A DNA stretch of 64,000 bases from Archivesica marissinica. Taxonomy: Eukaryota > Mollusca > Bivalvia > Venerida > Vesicomyidae. The notes under the pieces were generated by a model. It saw only the letters and a program-made list of their open reading frames with translations. It searched no databases and was not told the DNA's origin. Shown in pieces: positions 44,629-57,044 of this stretch; the first letter of the stretch is position 1; each line of letters begins with the position of its first letter. The stretch spans positions 43,988,126 to 44,052,125 of the forward strand of contig CM026400.1 of NCBI GenBank assembly GCA_014843695.1, given 5' to 3'. Made by a program: the position numbers and the translations under genes.

Positions 44629-47600
44629 CTGAAAATAAGAAGTATGTGGTTGTATCTCACTTTCCCCACTTTTTGATTTTTGGCCAGTGCAGACTGTCTC
44701 ACTTTCCCCACTTTCAATGTTCACACCTTTCATTTACCTGTAAGTAAGGTATACTGTGAAACTGAAATAACTGAACCATGTTTGTTAATATACTGACTTA
44801 AGACATAAGTATTTTAAAAGATATTACTATACCTGGCCTACGTTACAAAAATTGACCAACCTTTTAACAGCCGAATCAAAAGAATTATTATTAAAACTGT
44901 CCAAATTTATTTACTTTGCTGCAAATTTACTAAGAAAGTAACTTCATTACACAATTAAAATTATTTGTATTTGTTAAGCACTTCTCTGAAAATCCATGAC
45001 TGTCTACTCATATATATTGTGTATTTGCTATAAGCATATGACTATGTTTTATGCAATAAATTATTGTTGTTGTTGTTGTTTTCTAATATGTTAGCTAGCT
45101 GATTAGAGACAGTTAAAGACACTTAAAGTGATCGGATTAATATGTAGTCAGTTAAAGATACCAATTAATTAACACAAAAATGTGTTTGAAGATGACAATT
45201 GTTCACTTAATGAAGTCAAACAATGTAATAATCATACCATGACTTAAGCATATAAATATAACCATAACATTCAACTACATCACATTCAAAATGGCAAACG
45301 CACAGGTTGGAGTTCGCTTTATAGAAAATAGTCGTGGCAGTCGGACCCTGATTCACAACGATTACTTGTTCAGCCTGAAGAATAACAAGGGAGATCGTAG
45401 CTACTGGAAGTGCGTGAACAAAGATTGTACGTCGAAAATCAACTTAAAGGATGATATTCCAACTAAGGTAAACTTTGAAAGGGTGTTACTTTCACTACTC
45501 ACAGTGCGTGTGGAGAAAAGTTCAAGCGTGTGGACTTGCGACTGAGTTTCGCGATAATGATGCCTTCCGCACGTTAGCTCGTAGAGCCGGTGTGTTGCCA
45601 CTTGTACCGATGCCATTGGTGGAGGATGTTTAGTTCCATGCCCTGGAAAGCAACGACGATGACTCAACGCCTGTTGTCAGGTTCAAAGACTATGTCACTG
45701 AGCAATGGGTAGAAGGTGACAAGCCGATGTGGAACCACTACGACAACGATGGGCCACGTACTACAAATCATGTTGAAGGTTGGCACAAGGTCAACGGACT
45801 TCTCACCCACCCGCACCCCAACGTCTACAAAGTCATGGAACTATTCCAGAAAAAGCGGCGACCAAAGAAGCGGCTGTACCGGGTCATCGAGGAGAGATTG
45901 GGCCACCTGAAGCAGAGGCTCGAGTCTGGGGAAGTAGATGTCATGGAGTACGCCGACGCAGCATCACATCTCACCAAGCTAGGACCATGAACAATATTGT
46001 GTATGACCAACAATTTGAGGATTTTGTCTGCTGAACACTCATTATTTCTCCATGAAAATAAATGTGACATTTATATGTGCTACTAAGTCGCTAAATGTGC
46101 TTATTAAATAATATATGTGTATCCTCTTTATTGGTCAAATGTATGTAATAAAAGTTTATTAAAACACAATCCTATGTTACTTTTATCAATTTAAAACACC
46201 ATTCAATTTGTGGTTACAAACTTTTCGCAGTACAGAATACCAAATTTGGTCAATTATCACCAATTAAGTCCATTGTTAACCATAACAAAGACGTCTCACT
46301 TTCCCCACTTACAAATTCCCTACTTCTTTACCTGGAATCTATAAAGTGGGGAAAGTGAGAACACCCCAAGTATGTATGGTAGTAATCTATTGGTGCAACG
46401 CGTGACTTTGGACAACATGACCTACCTTGTGTTTTTCATAAATATTATGTTATATTTCGGGTTTTACGCCTGCATCAGCGCCATTTTGGGCTATATCGCC
46501 GGCGGGCAGTTTACCTAACAACACCTTTCCTGGGCAGGCTCCAGCGGTTAACCAGTACTTTGGTGCACCAACCTCCGTAAGAAACTGCCAACTTTTTCAT
46601 ATAAATGAGACACGACCTGAGCGGGGCTCGAACCCGTGACCATCAGTGATGATAGGTTACTGTTACTGTGTCTGTCTGTCACAGGGCTCGCGTTAGCGGG
46701 CGTACGGGCGTAATATACGCCGAGAAATTGCTGTCGTACGTCCAAAATTACACCTGGCGGCGTACATCAGACGTCCATATTTTTCCAAATACGCCGAAAT
46801 GTCAGCCCCCGGACGTCCACTTCAAATACCATTTTGTAAAATATCCAATTCTCGGATCAATAAGTGCTCCTTTCACGCCATAGGGTATTCGTTAATCCAA
46901 TCAGTACCAAACAACCTTTGTGTCGCCGACAGCCCGATTCCACTCTGTATGCTGTCAATCATGACTCTGATAGGCGCAGTGACAGGATTAAGCCCCGCCC
47001 TTTACTCGACAGGGAAGTGAAGCCACGTGCGTCCCGTAATTTCCAATATACAGTAGCTCACATACCTGTATGATTTCTCGCGTGTCGTAAAGACAATTAA
47101 CACGCAATTATAGTATACAACAACAATAGAAAACAAATTAGTAGATGATCGGTCCGACTTGATTTCGGCATTTTCGTGTGTGCATCAGTCGTACAACTTT
47201 AATTGGGACACACATATTTTCTTAACGAATGCTAAATTAGACTAATGAGAAGACATAAACGCCGCCGCATTTTGTTTTCACAACAATTATCGTCATTAAG
47301 CATTCATTTTATGCTCGGTGATTTCACACATTTCATTCAATTCCAGTCTCAATTTTGTTTATATTCAAATAATTTCTCCACATCTTCCATAGCATGTCAA
47401 AATGTCGCAACGTTCGTTACTAGATTTTGGCGTCTCGCATGCAATAAAACGTAAAATTGACAATGTCGCGTCCGTTAACGTCGAGTCTGTTAGAAGTCCG
47501 AGTAAAGTTCTGAAGCCAGATCCGAAATCGAAATCGCGCGTCTTTCAGAAAACATGGCTCACGCAATTTGACTGGCTAGAACATAATTCAAATAGCAATC

Positions 47601-50523
47601 GCATGTTCTGCAAAGTATGTCGCGCTGCTGGCGTACACAACTCGTTCACCAAAGAAGGAGCAGGTATGGTATATTAATTGAGTATTGTGCGTCTTTTTTT
47701 CCAGGTAATATAACGGGAGGAACTTAGTGCATAAGTACCGCCAATTCCTACCTACACATTCAGATAGCGTTTCGTGCATTCCTGCACGTAGTCGTAGACC
47801 ACGATAACGTACACATACATTTGGGTGAATAATTAAAACTCAATGCGTACAGTATATTCAATTATACACTTAGTTTAAACAATATTTATTCACTTTTGAA
47901 TCAAATATATATAAATATTGTTCCGTCATTACATTTGGTCACGACATTTTAATCCGTGCCATTATTTTATCGGTACTGTTCGAATTACGTCACTTCCATG
48001 TCAAACCGAAACTGAAAGGACGCCGCATTTTATGAGCCGTTTTGGCATTCAAATTATTGGTTCAGTTTTTGGAAATCACGACCTATTTACCACACACACA
48101 CACATACACACACACACACATAAATATACATGTGTCATCTCGCCGGTGGTGTACTGACCTGGAGTGAAGGGAGATAACTAGCCCCGATCCGTGGGGCTTA
48201 GCTTAAAGTCTGCGCATGCACATTAATGAACTTTTATTTGGATAGATTCGGCAATAATATTTTATAATAACATCATCACAACAAATAATAAACAAAAGTA
48301 AGTTTAAAATAGTTATTTGTGGGGGTGAAATCATCCCAGTAAGAGGGCCACCATAACTTATCAAGAAAACCGAAATGTGTATTGGATCCGTGGATCCTGC
48401 TGCTTGTCTCTAAAATTGGCTGTCATGAGGGTATTTTTATATTTGTTTATATTGAACACAGTTTGTGATGTGTCATGTTTAGTTACAGAGCTAACTTAGT
48501 TGAAATTGGGTAACATAAATTATATTTATAATGTGCCATTAAATATATTGCATTTTTCTTGTTTCCCTGCGAAAGTATATGAGCTCTGATGTATACATAT
48601 CTGTATTTACAGGAAACCTCCAAAGATCAACCGTGGTGAAACACAATGAAGCCAAAGAACACAAGCAAGCGCTGGAAGCCCACCACATGCGGAGACAGCT
48701 GTATGGAACCAACATCGACTCCAACGCTGAGGAAGAAACACCCCCGCAACCCACATCAGTGTCAGCGTCAGAAAAACACTTGTTTAGGACTGTGCATTAT
48801 TGTGCCCTGGAACATTTACCAAATTCAATGGTGAATTCCCAACTCGAATTTTTGAAAGCAAGTGGCGTAGACCCTCAAGTGACTGACATTCATCATGAGT
48901 CTGTGAAAGATGTACAACAAAGTTTGCTGTATGTGCTTGATGAGCAGCTTCGACAACGCCTTCGTGAGGGCAAATATTATGGAATTATTGTAGATGAAAG
49001 CACCGATCTGTCCATTCACAAGAAACTTGTTGTATATATCAGATACGTAGCAGATGGTGAAATAACAACAGACTTAGTTGGGAATATCAGAATTCCAGAT
49101 GGATGCGCCAACACAATAACAGAGGAAATCCTGAAAGAAATTAAGTGTCTAGGACTGGATGCCGTGAACATGCTCATGTGTGCTACATAGAGACATTGAC
49201 TGGTCGATAAAATTTATCCACATTTATGTATATATTAAAAACCAAGAAGTATGGCAAGAAACAATAAAGAATGTTGAAAGTATATGTATTTTATTATAAA
49301 TATATTATCCAAGTTCATTAATTGAATGGCATGGAATGTTGAGGTGGTAAACAAATGTTTGAAATTAAGTTGCTAGCATGTACATGTTACACGACCAATG
49401 CGATTTCGCATGCTTGTTTAACACGTAAAATGATCTGGTGGATGGGACTTCCAAACATTTTGCCTGGGACTTCCAAATTGTCATGGCTGGAAGTCCAGAC
49501 TTCCTGAATTATTTTCTTAGTGCGGCGGCGCCACCGTTACAGTGGTATACAAGTCGGCGACCGTAACCACTCAACCACGCAGGCGGACTGTTTTTCATAA
49601 ATATATAGACACAGTACATGTATATATTACTAATGAGTGTTTGCTTGATACTTGATAAGATTTGATTCAGCAAGTTTTACCTCTTATCCCTTTCCTTCAT
49701 AGAGATTAACAAACGACAGCCATTTAGCTATAATGCAGTGGATAAGTAGTCGCCATATCTATTCCACTTCCATAGATATTACTGGGACTACCTGAGATTC
49801 TGGCCTTTATTATGAACATTGGTTTGGCTACTACATTATCAATGTATGTCGTATTGGTAATGGCATCAAGAGGTGCTTCTATGAGGGTACGGGTTAACAG
49901 TACATGTAATACAATTACACAACTGAGTCCAGCTGGACGATGTACCTAAATGGAGAGAATTCAAACGTTTGTAGCTTTGCACTTTGCGATATCATGAGAA
50001 GTACCACACACTTCCAAGGTAATACCTGGTATATTCTAAAGATTTTTACATGTAGGTAAGTAAATAATTATTAGTTACATTATTCTGTTTCAAGTTACCT
50101 TTTTCCAACATGATTGAACCATCCTAGATTATCGGCAATCAAATGTTTGTTTTTGCATCCTTCACAGGTGACGATAACAATCCCTTCTTCGTATGCTTTC
50201 TTGGAAAACATATGACTATTTCTCGTGCTACACACTTTGCATGTATATGCTATAAATTTCTTTGCTTCTAACTTCTCTGGTAAAGTTTTTTCGGAGCTCT
50301 CGCCAATATCAGACTGCACGGATCTTGTTTGTGAAAATGTTCTTACTGGTTGAGTATTCACTATTGGACACAACTGTTTTACATTCATCTGGAATTTTGA
50401 GTTCTGTACATATATTTTTGCAACAATCTGACATTGTTTATGATGCAACATGCTCTTTTCAGTTACATGCTTATACATTCTCCCAAATAACACTGTTGAA
50501 ACTCTAGACGAAGTTGAAAACAT
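44514..50523 (-). CDS. DNLZ: DNL-type zinc finger, mitochondrial HSP70 escort
   Basis: Two exons (50523-50099, phase 2; 44628-44514) give 179 aa. The family (yeast Zim17/Hep1) keeps mitochondrial HSP70 soluble in the matrix. Seen: a basic N-terminus suited to mitochondrial import (RTFSQTRSV near residue 61), then the zinc-finger pairs CKVC (95-98) and CEGC (120-123), and the name-giving motif ADNLGWF (130-136). The second exon continues with [20 protein letters not shown], matching the conserved tail of DNLZ, and stops at 44514. The phase-2 junction (AG|G) reads through cleanly. The 5.5-kb intron holds a MULE, a SINE split by an hAT-like insert and a MITE. The start lies 130 bp from the COQ4 start on the other strand. 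Confidence 0.93.
44649..46367 (+). mobile_element. Mutator-like (MULE) element, internally deleted
   Basis: Inverted ends (tctcactttccccacttt on the left, aaagtggggaaagtgagaac on the right) and a 9-bp flanking duplication with one mismatch (aagtatgtg 44640-44648; aagtatgta 46368-46376), the size usual for Mutator elements. It carries FLYWCH and transposase C-terminal remnants in plus orientation and lies antisense in the DNLZ intron. Confidence 0.85.
45291..45990 (+). pseudogene. FLYWCH/MULE transposase remnant
   Basis: 45291-45475 encodes a FLYWCH-type zinc finger ([15 protein letters not shown], then [13 protein letters not shown]). From 45505 another frame encodes the end of a MULE-type protein: [20 protein letters not shown], then [20 protein letters not shown] and a helical tail to TGA at 45988. 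TAG at 45631 interrupts this part, apparently at a position normally held by Trp. The central catalytic domain between the two parts is missing, so the element cannot encode an active transposase. Confidence 0.82.
47402..49190 (+). CDS. hAT-derived zinc-finger protein (ZNF862/DUF4371-like), truncated
   Basis: Exon 47402-47663 (phase 1, GCAG|gtatgg) and exon 48613-49190 (after tgtatttacag) encode about 280 aa. The first gives a TTF-type zinc finger ([28 protein letters not shown]), which continues across the junction as [20 protein letters not shown]. The second goes on to the start of the transposase RNase H-like fold ([20 protein letters not shown]). The frame ends in TAG at 49188, before the DGASVM-type motif and the hAT dimerisation region. 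An AATAAA follows at about 49262, so the short form may be a complete transcript. It could be a decayed transposase or a shortened protein keeping only DNA binding. Confidence 0.75.
48087..48122. repeat. CA-rich microsatellite
   Basis: A run of cacacacacacata followed by cacacacacacaca lies in the intron of the hAT-derived gene. Confidence 0.9.
49688..49895. mobile_element. MITE, family 7, single complete copy
   Basis: Inverted ends ccctttccttcatagaga and cttctatgagggtacgggtt enclose about 200 bp. The left and right halves of this element correspond to the two tandem arrays at 42352-43230. Confidence 0.82.
50099..50523 (-). CDS. DNLZ exon 1
   Basis: Encodes residues 1-141 plus two bases of the next codon, ending at donor AAAAAG|gtaact. 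It includes the transit-peptide region, both CxxC pairs and the DNL motif. Of several in-frame Met codons, the first (50523) gives the longest basic leader; Met16 or Met25 would also leave an import signal. Confidence 0.92.
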
Positions 50524-50653
50524 GTCTTAAACAATAAATTCTGATATTGACTATGAATAGTTGTTTACAGCAAAGTAATTAGTTTTGGTATGAAATGTCA
50601 AATTTATTTACATTCGCTCATGCTGTTTCCGACAAACGTACGCATGCGTAACA
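50524..50653. promoter_or_regulatory. Putative bidirectional promoter of DNLZ and COQ4
   Basis: The 130 bp between the two start codons contain no TATA box in a convincing position. A perfect 12-bp palindrome, tacgcatgcgta (50639-50650), lies three bases before the COQ4 ATG and resembles the NRF-1 binding palindrome used by many nuclear genes for mitochondria. Transcript starts are unknown, and the short distance implies very short 5' UTRs or overlapping starts. Confidence 0.6.
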
Positions 50654-50780
50654 ATGACTTCTGCCATCATGAAAACAGTCATATCCTACACGAAATATTC
50701 CAGATTAAAAGAGCTTTTGAAATGTAGCAACACCAGGAATGTTGTGTTGAGAAGAACACTATCGACTGCTACTAATACAG
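50654..50780 (+). CDS. COQ4 exon 1 (mitochondrial leader)
   Basis: Encodes 42 residues starting [20 protein letters not shown], basic and lacking acidic clusters, as in an import signal. It ends in phase 1 at ACAG|gtcaaa, a weak donor by consensus, but the phase and product join exon 2 correctly. Confidence 0.82.
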
Positions 50781-53700
50781 GTCAAAATCATGACAAAGTA
50801 TAAGTAAATCGGTGTAAATTCACTAATTTCATGAAAATGTATGTTGTCACCGGATAGATTTAGCGGTGAATAGCTGTAAATATACCCGTGTACTTCCTCC
50901 ATGATATGAAGTCTTCTGCAGCAACATGTTTTCCTAGTATATTAATTATTTCATATGAATTGCAATGAGACAAGCTTTCCTGGAATCTGAAATGCATTGC
51001 TCAACACATAAATGTTATCTGACACCTGTCTGGTAAAGTGTTATTTATAAATATGTTGCTATCTTGCCGACTCAAAATAGAATTGATCTTATCTTAGATA
51101 TTTCAAAACGGCCATCCATTCTGCATGACACTAAAACATATGATTTCCAAGAAGATATTCGGCGCAAATTGCCGGTCTGGATAATATAATTGGTGTATAA
51201 TTCAATGAGATGATTGGCATGTCATTCCAGCCAAGGTCATGGATCATTTGGCTGGTACTGTTTGTCATATTATTTATAACTGCCCATGATGTTCTCGCTG
51301 ATGTTCGTGGCGGTGTACGGATCCCATGCTGTGCTGGCATACTCGAGTATATATCAAGGGTCTGGTAACTCGTGAGCAATATGAAACTCCACATCATGAA
51401 AGTGGTGGAACATATGCTCGGCGTATTCCTATGCTCGGCGTATTCCTATGCTCGGTGTATTTTTTCTATTTATTTACATCCGTATTTAAATAGTTTTAAC
51501 CTATTTTCGCTAACAGAGGTGAAGCATGGTTCAATAGCATTCCGTTGTGCGTGCCGGTAGCTTAATGCAACTGTCACCTGACTTGTTCAGTAGCAGAATA
51601 TAAACAAGACAACTTTGTTGAATTTTCTTTTCTCACCGAAATGATGCGGTTTATGAGCATTTCAGGTAGCTATCCGAATTGGAAAAAACTACAAATAACC
51701 AGAAAAAAGCTTCTTACGAGTTGTAATAGTGGTATTTATTCAAAATAATATATTCAACATTTACACATGCATAAATAAAAAAGTTAATGTATAGTCGTTT
51801 CTTAACATACCGCTGGTTGTAACATACCGAGGCATCCACAATTTTTCAGAACGAGGTAAAATAACGCCACCTATCATTCTTTCCATTGGATCAATGTTTA
51901 CCCAGATAGGTAAACATGTGTTGATAAACAAGAAATCATAAACTGTCATGTAAGTGGTAAGTAAATTACTGATGCAAGATGCTTACCTGAATATCAAGAT
52001 CAATGTAAAATTACCCCACCCCTTTATCTGAAAAAATGCTCCAAATGTCCATGATATATATTTATGTTCATTCCAACTTTGTAAAATGGCGGTCTGCTAT
52101 CTGATATTTATGAATGAAACTGTTTTGATCACGTGTTTAGGTTACTACATAATTCCCGTAATTCCAAATATGGGCATAATTTTAAGGTCAGAGAGGTGCT
52201 TTTTCTATTGAATGATTATTTTTCAAAACAGATCCCCCAACAAATTTAGTATATTTTATTAAAATCAAGTTGATGTTCATATCTATGGAACTTTCTCCCG
52301 TGATGTACATCTATTGACATGTGGAGATATAGCCAGATTCCCGCATTTTATTATTCATAAAAAGTAGGCCCATCGTGGGCCTAAAGCTATTTGTTGTTTT
52401 CTGGTGGGAGATTAAAAAGATATTCATGTTTTATGTTAAAATGATAAATTTACTGCTAGACTTACATATTATACAGATTAAGGTCTCTATTAAATACTCA
52501 CATAATTTTATTATGACTACCTTTGTATAAACACCCAAATCAGGGCCTTGGCCATTTGCCGCGGTATACTCGGAACTACTGACTACGTAACTGCTGACAT
52601 GATGGCGCCAAAAACATGATAAACACAAGTGATTCCCAATAGTATTTCTTATTTGTGTATTTGTAATGTTGAAGTGGAGAAGTCATAGGATGAAGCAAAA
52701 TGAGTTTTAAATTCAGGTACATAATAGTATATTTGTATTTTGGTTTTTAATAGCTAGTACCGCGATATACCCATAATGCATCCTACGCCGTGCATAGGTG
52801 CCCTAAAGTATCTAGTTTCCCATGGAAATAGGTGCCGTTGCGATAGCTGTATTGAGGCGCATGGTCACGTAATGAAGCTAACATTTTCAACACCAATTTT
52901 TGGAAAGTTGTGCTCACGACTTAAGAAAATAATAATATACGGCAAGTGCATTTAACTTTTTTTATAGGCCATGATATGTAGGATTTACGCCGAGCATAGG
53001 TTCCACCACTATATTCTAGACACAGGTATCCGACACATACCTTGGACCACCCCGGATTATATTCAAGACCTGCCCCCCCCCCCTCCCATGGTTACCAGGA
53101 CCATGTGACAACCTAAAATACATTGTAGCATCAATCAAATATCATTTCTATACAATAGCACATATATATGAACAAACAATTTTGATAATCTATACCATAT
53201 ACAGTCAAACCTGTGTTAGTGGTCACCTCTATTAAGCAGCCAACCTGCATTAATCAACCAGTTTCCAGATTCCCAATATGTTGTTTTGCTATAAATTTGA
53301 CCTCTATTAAGCAGCCACCTGTGCTAAGCAGCCATTTCTGTGATTCCCTTAGCAGGCTGCTTAAGACAGGTTTGACTGTAGAAATAAATATACATGGCTA
53401 TGATTGTGGGAGCTCGCTCACATTGATTTATATAATGTATGCATTATGTTCGCTAACTGTTAATAATTAATATGTATGTATGTCCTCATGGGCTTGAAAG
53501 CCTAACTGAAATTTAATAAAATATATATATGTCTACGTTACCATTAAGCAGACTCAGGGTATCCGCCGGTGCCTGTGATTCTAGATCTCTGCTTGAAACT
53601 GAAAATTTGTGGAAGTCGTGATAGCGCATCAGGTGCGAACGGTCAGGAGTTTGAGCCTCGCTGGAGCCGTTATGATTGTGCCCGTAGGCAAGGCATTTAA

Positions 53701-56700
53701 ATCCATGTTGCCTCTTCTCTCCTTCGTGGCGATGGATTCGATCAGGAATGAGGTCTCGAGAGTGATTAATATAAGTTGAAATAACTTGTTTCGCAATCAA
53801 GCTAAAATAAATTTGTATACCCCGTAAACTAAACTGAAAATAATGTTAGCTTTGCTTGTCTTGTTTCCAGAACACGAACCTGCTTCGCATGACGATGGTG
53901 CAGAAGAGTTTGCATCACGTGGAGAGAAATATCCGGGCCATAGACCAACAACCGTGTTACAGAAGGTTCTGCTCACTGCAGGCTCCGCTGCCATATCCCT
54001 GTATAACCCTGCTAGGGGAGGTTAGTTGAAAATTCACATGATGTCTCACACGCAGCAGGGTTTTGACTCTGACAGTAGCAGTTTACCAGAGTCCCGAGGA
54101 CACAAAACTTTGGGGAGGGCCTCTTGAACTTCACAATTATGTTTTCATTAGGGACTCCTGGTTTTGTGTTCATTTTTTATTTATTGATTTCTCAATTTTG
54201 CATATATATGTCACATTTTTGAGTCACCAATGCCTGGTTACCGCATTATGTTTCTGTTTTGTTTGTTGATAAAATCAAGTCGTTAAACAATAGTAATTGG
54301 TAGTAAGTGCTAAACAACCATTCCGGAAATTCGAAAAATTTACTGGACACGTCTAAATCATGGACCCTGGTTCGATACCTGGCCAGGCCACGTGTGTAGT
54401 GTCATTGTGCAAGGCACCTCACACACATTGTTTAGTACTGGTTAACCGCGTAGGTCAGCTAAGCCTGCCCAGGAAGACATGTCTAGGTCCCTTCAAGGGG
54501 TTTGACATTAATGTAACATACATATATATAATCAGAACACATGACACCAGTGAGTCATACAAAATATGCACTGAGGGCATGCAGTGCAACATCCTCGAGT
54601 GTGCAGAAGTGTTAACAATGCTGAATACTGCTGCATGACACAAATTGAACTTACTCTTTCTTAATGCTCAGCTAACAGGCACAAGACACAAACTCTTTTT
54701 TTTGCCCTATGGTCATATAGTAAGTAATACCATAGGGCTCAGCTTGGCTTATCTGCCCTTACACTGACTGTGTTCACTTGTGTCATATAGACTATTCTTC
54801 ATATATAAAAAAACATCTTGTTACATTCTAATAATCCAATCAGAACGCTCGTTTCAATGCGAATTGCGCCGCTTTAGAAATTTTCAAAACAAATTGAAAA
54901 TACTACGAAATCTCTTTTTGACGTACATTTTTGCCGAATAAACCTACACGTTAGTGGAAATACATTTTATTGATAATGTTATTCACAGTTAAAACTCTCC
55001 CGTCGAAGATTTTTTTTTGTTGCTGACAGAACCCGTGTCCTAGTATGGAAATGTGACCTGCTATGGCCAATGTTTGTGGCAATTGTTTGCAAAGTATACA
55101 TGCATGCAGCTTAAAGTTGTGTTTTATTTGAAGAACAATATAAAGACTCGGGATTGGCGTTATATTTGGACAGATTTGTACAAAATTGTTTCAGATAGGG
55201 CCATTTTACTGATCGATGCGAAATCTGACATCCCACACAGAGTAGAATCCCTGTACTTAAATATATATACTAGTACCCCCAAACGTGCCGAATCCCTGTG
55301 GTCACTATTAGAGTAATTATGATCCAAAAATAAAAGAATAAATAATTTGGTTTTGAACTCGGAAATCTTCCAGACCCCAAGCACCTGTGGATATATAGGG
55401 AACACTTACATCGCTGACAAATACTGTCGGGTATTTATTAGATCCATAGCGGGCTCACTCTGTGTTGACACGGACCTGCACATAGCGGGTAGTGCCTTTA
55501 TTTCCATCATAAGCGATGGTTCTACAGTCGGTTTGGCCAAAGAAGCAGAATGCATTTTAGTTCGATCTTCTGCAATGGGCAAGGTAGGTGGTTTTGAAAT
55601 TACTTTAAAAGAATTGTTTAACAGTAGATGGATTGATATAACAAGGGTTTTACATTTACTAGTACATTGAATATTTTGTATACCATTCTGAGTGCGATGC
55701 ACTTATTTCCATTAGTCCGCCTCCGTGGTCGAGTGGTTAAGGTCGCTGACTTGTATATCACTGTAACTTATCATCACTGATGGTTCGAGCCCCGCTCAGG
55801 CCATGTCTCATTTATATGAAAAAGTTGGCAGTTTCTTACGGAGGTTGGTGCACCCAAGTACTGGTTAACCGCTGGAGCCTGCCCAGGAAAGGTGTTGTTA
55901 GGTAAACTGCCCGCTGGCGATATAGCCCAAAATGGTGCTGATGCAGGCGTAAAACCCGAAATATAACATAAATATATAACATATTTCCATTGCTTGATTA
56001 TTCACATGTTTTGTTTGTACTTTGAACTTCAAACACTTAACAGTGTTAGTGTTTCAACAGTCATGAACTGGGATATATCGGTATGTAAGTTTGGTTTATA
56101 CTAATTCATTTAAGCTAGATTGCGACTACAGTATGATTAAACATACGTCCACCTACGTTATCGTACTGTTCTAAGCATTATGAATACATTTTCTTTTTCT
56201 AGGAACGATGATGATTGAGCTTATTTACCCTCGCCTCCGGCGAACCATATGGGCGAGCGTTTTCTAGTAACAATTGGCAGGTCCTGACCTTCGGGACGTG
56301 CTATCCCTCGATTACAGTTCTTAATGCGCTGACCACTAAACCAAGCCACCCCACAATGAGTCAGTTGACCTACAGGTAGCAGTGTTCCTGGCAGTCCCTG
56401 GTACAAACCATGCCATTCTTCCATTTGATAGACAGCTCCCCCCACATGTAACAGAGACTGAGGCGAGGACCCAAGCGCCATGGAAATGTACTTAATTAAA
56501 TTACCATAAAGACAAGTTACTGCCTCAAATGGACGACTTAGTTAGTGTCAAGCAATTGTTTATTGTTAGAATTACAGTCAAACCTGTGTTTAAGCAGACA
56601 GCCAAGGGAATCACTGAAAGTGGCTGATTAGCACAGGTGGCTGCTTAATAGAGGGTAAATGTATAATAAAACAACATATTAGGAATCTGGAAACTGGCTG

Positions 56701-56979
56701 TTTATTAGACATGACCACTAACACAGGTTTGAATGTACTTATTTTGATTTGAAAAAGAGCTTTTTTTCAATATTAGCTCTTCTTTATTTTTATTTATAAA
56801 GGTACTGATATAGGTTATAGGATTGGTTTAACAGTATTTATTCCAATAAATTTACATGTATAACACAAAAAATGTTACAAATTATATAAATTGTGAATGG
56901 TTTGGATTGGAAAACAAGTTTTCAGAAAACTTATATTAATTCCTCTCCAAATTTATCCAAGGTTATGGGATTGAGCCGA

Positions 56980-57044
<65 letters not shown>

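Larger units (their letters stand above)
46661..49535 (+). mobile_element. hAT-like DNA transposon with its own gene, nested in a SINE
   Basis: The insert begins near cagggctcgcgttagcgggc (46682), with repeated gcgtac/acgtcc words, and ends cttagtgcggcggcgccac. Both ends are GC-rich against an AT-rich interior, and CAG-type termini fit hAT elements. An 8-bp target duplication is not clear; only gttac (46656-46660, 49536-49540) is common to both sides. It contains the ZNF862-like gene below. Confidence 0.75.
46446..49589 (-). mobile_element. SINE family D split by a 2.9-kb insertion
   Basis: The tail and body lie at 46446-46660 and the tRNA-like head at 49536-49589. The two pieces together make one complete SINE, overlapping by gttac. 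Its target duplication, gtttttcataaatat (15 bp), is perfect at 46431-46445 and 49590-49604, proving the halves are one insertion. Confidence 0.92.

Noticed and set aside
44346..44747. 133-codon plus-strand frame
   Set aside because: Opposite strand of DNLZ exon 2 and a MULE end; the minus-strand product matches DNLZ and has correct splice sites.
45291..45990. Functional MULE transposase or domesticated FLYWCH gene
   Set aside because: The catalytic core is missing and TAG at 45631 interrupts the C-terminal part.
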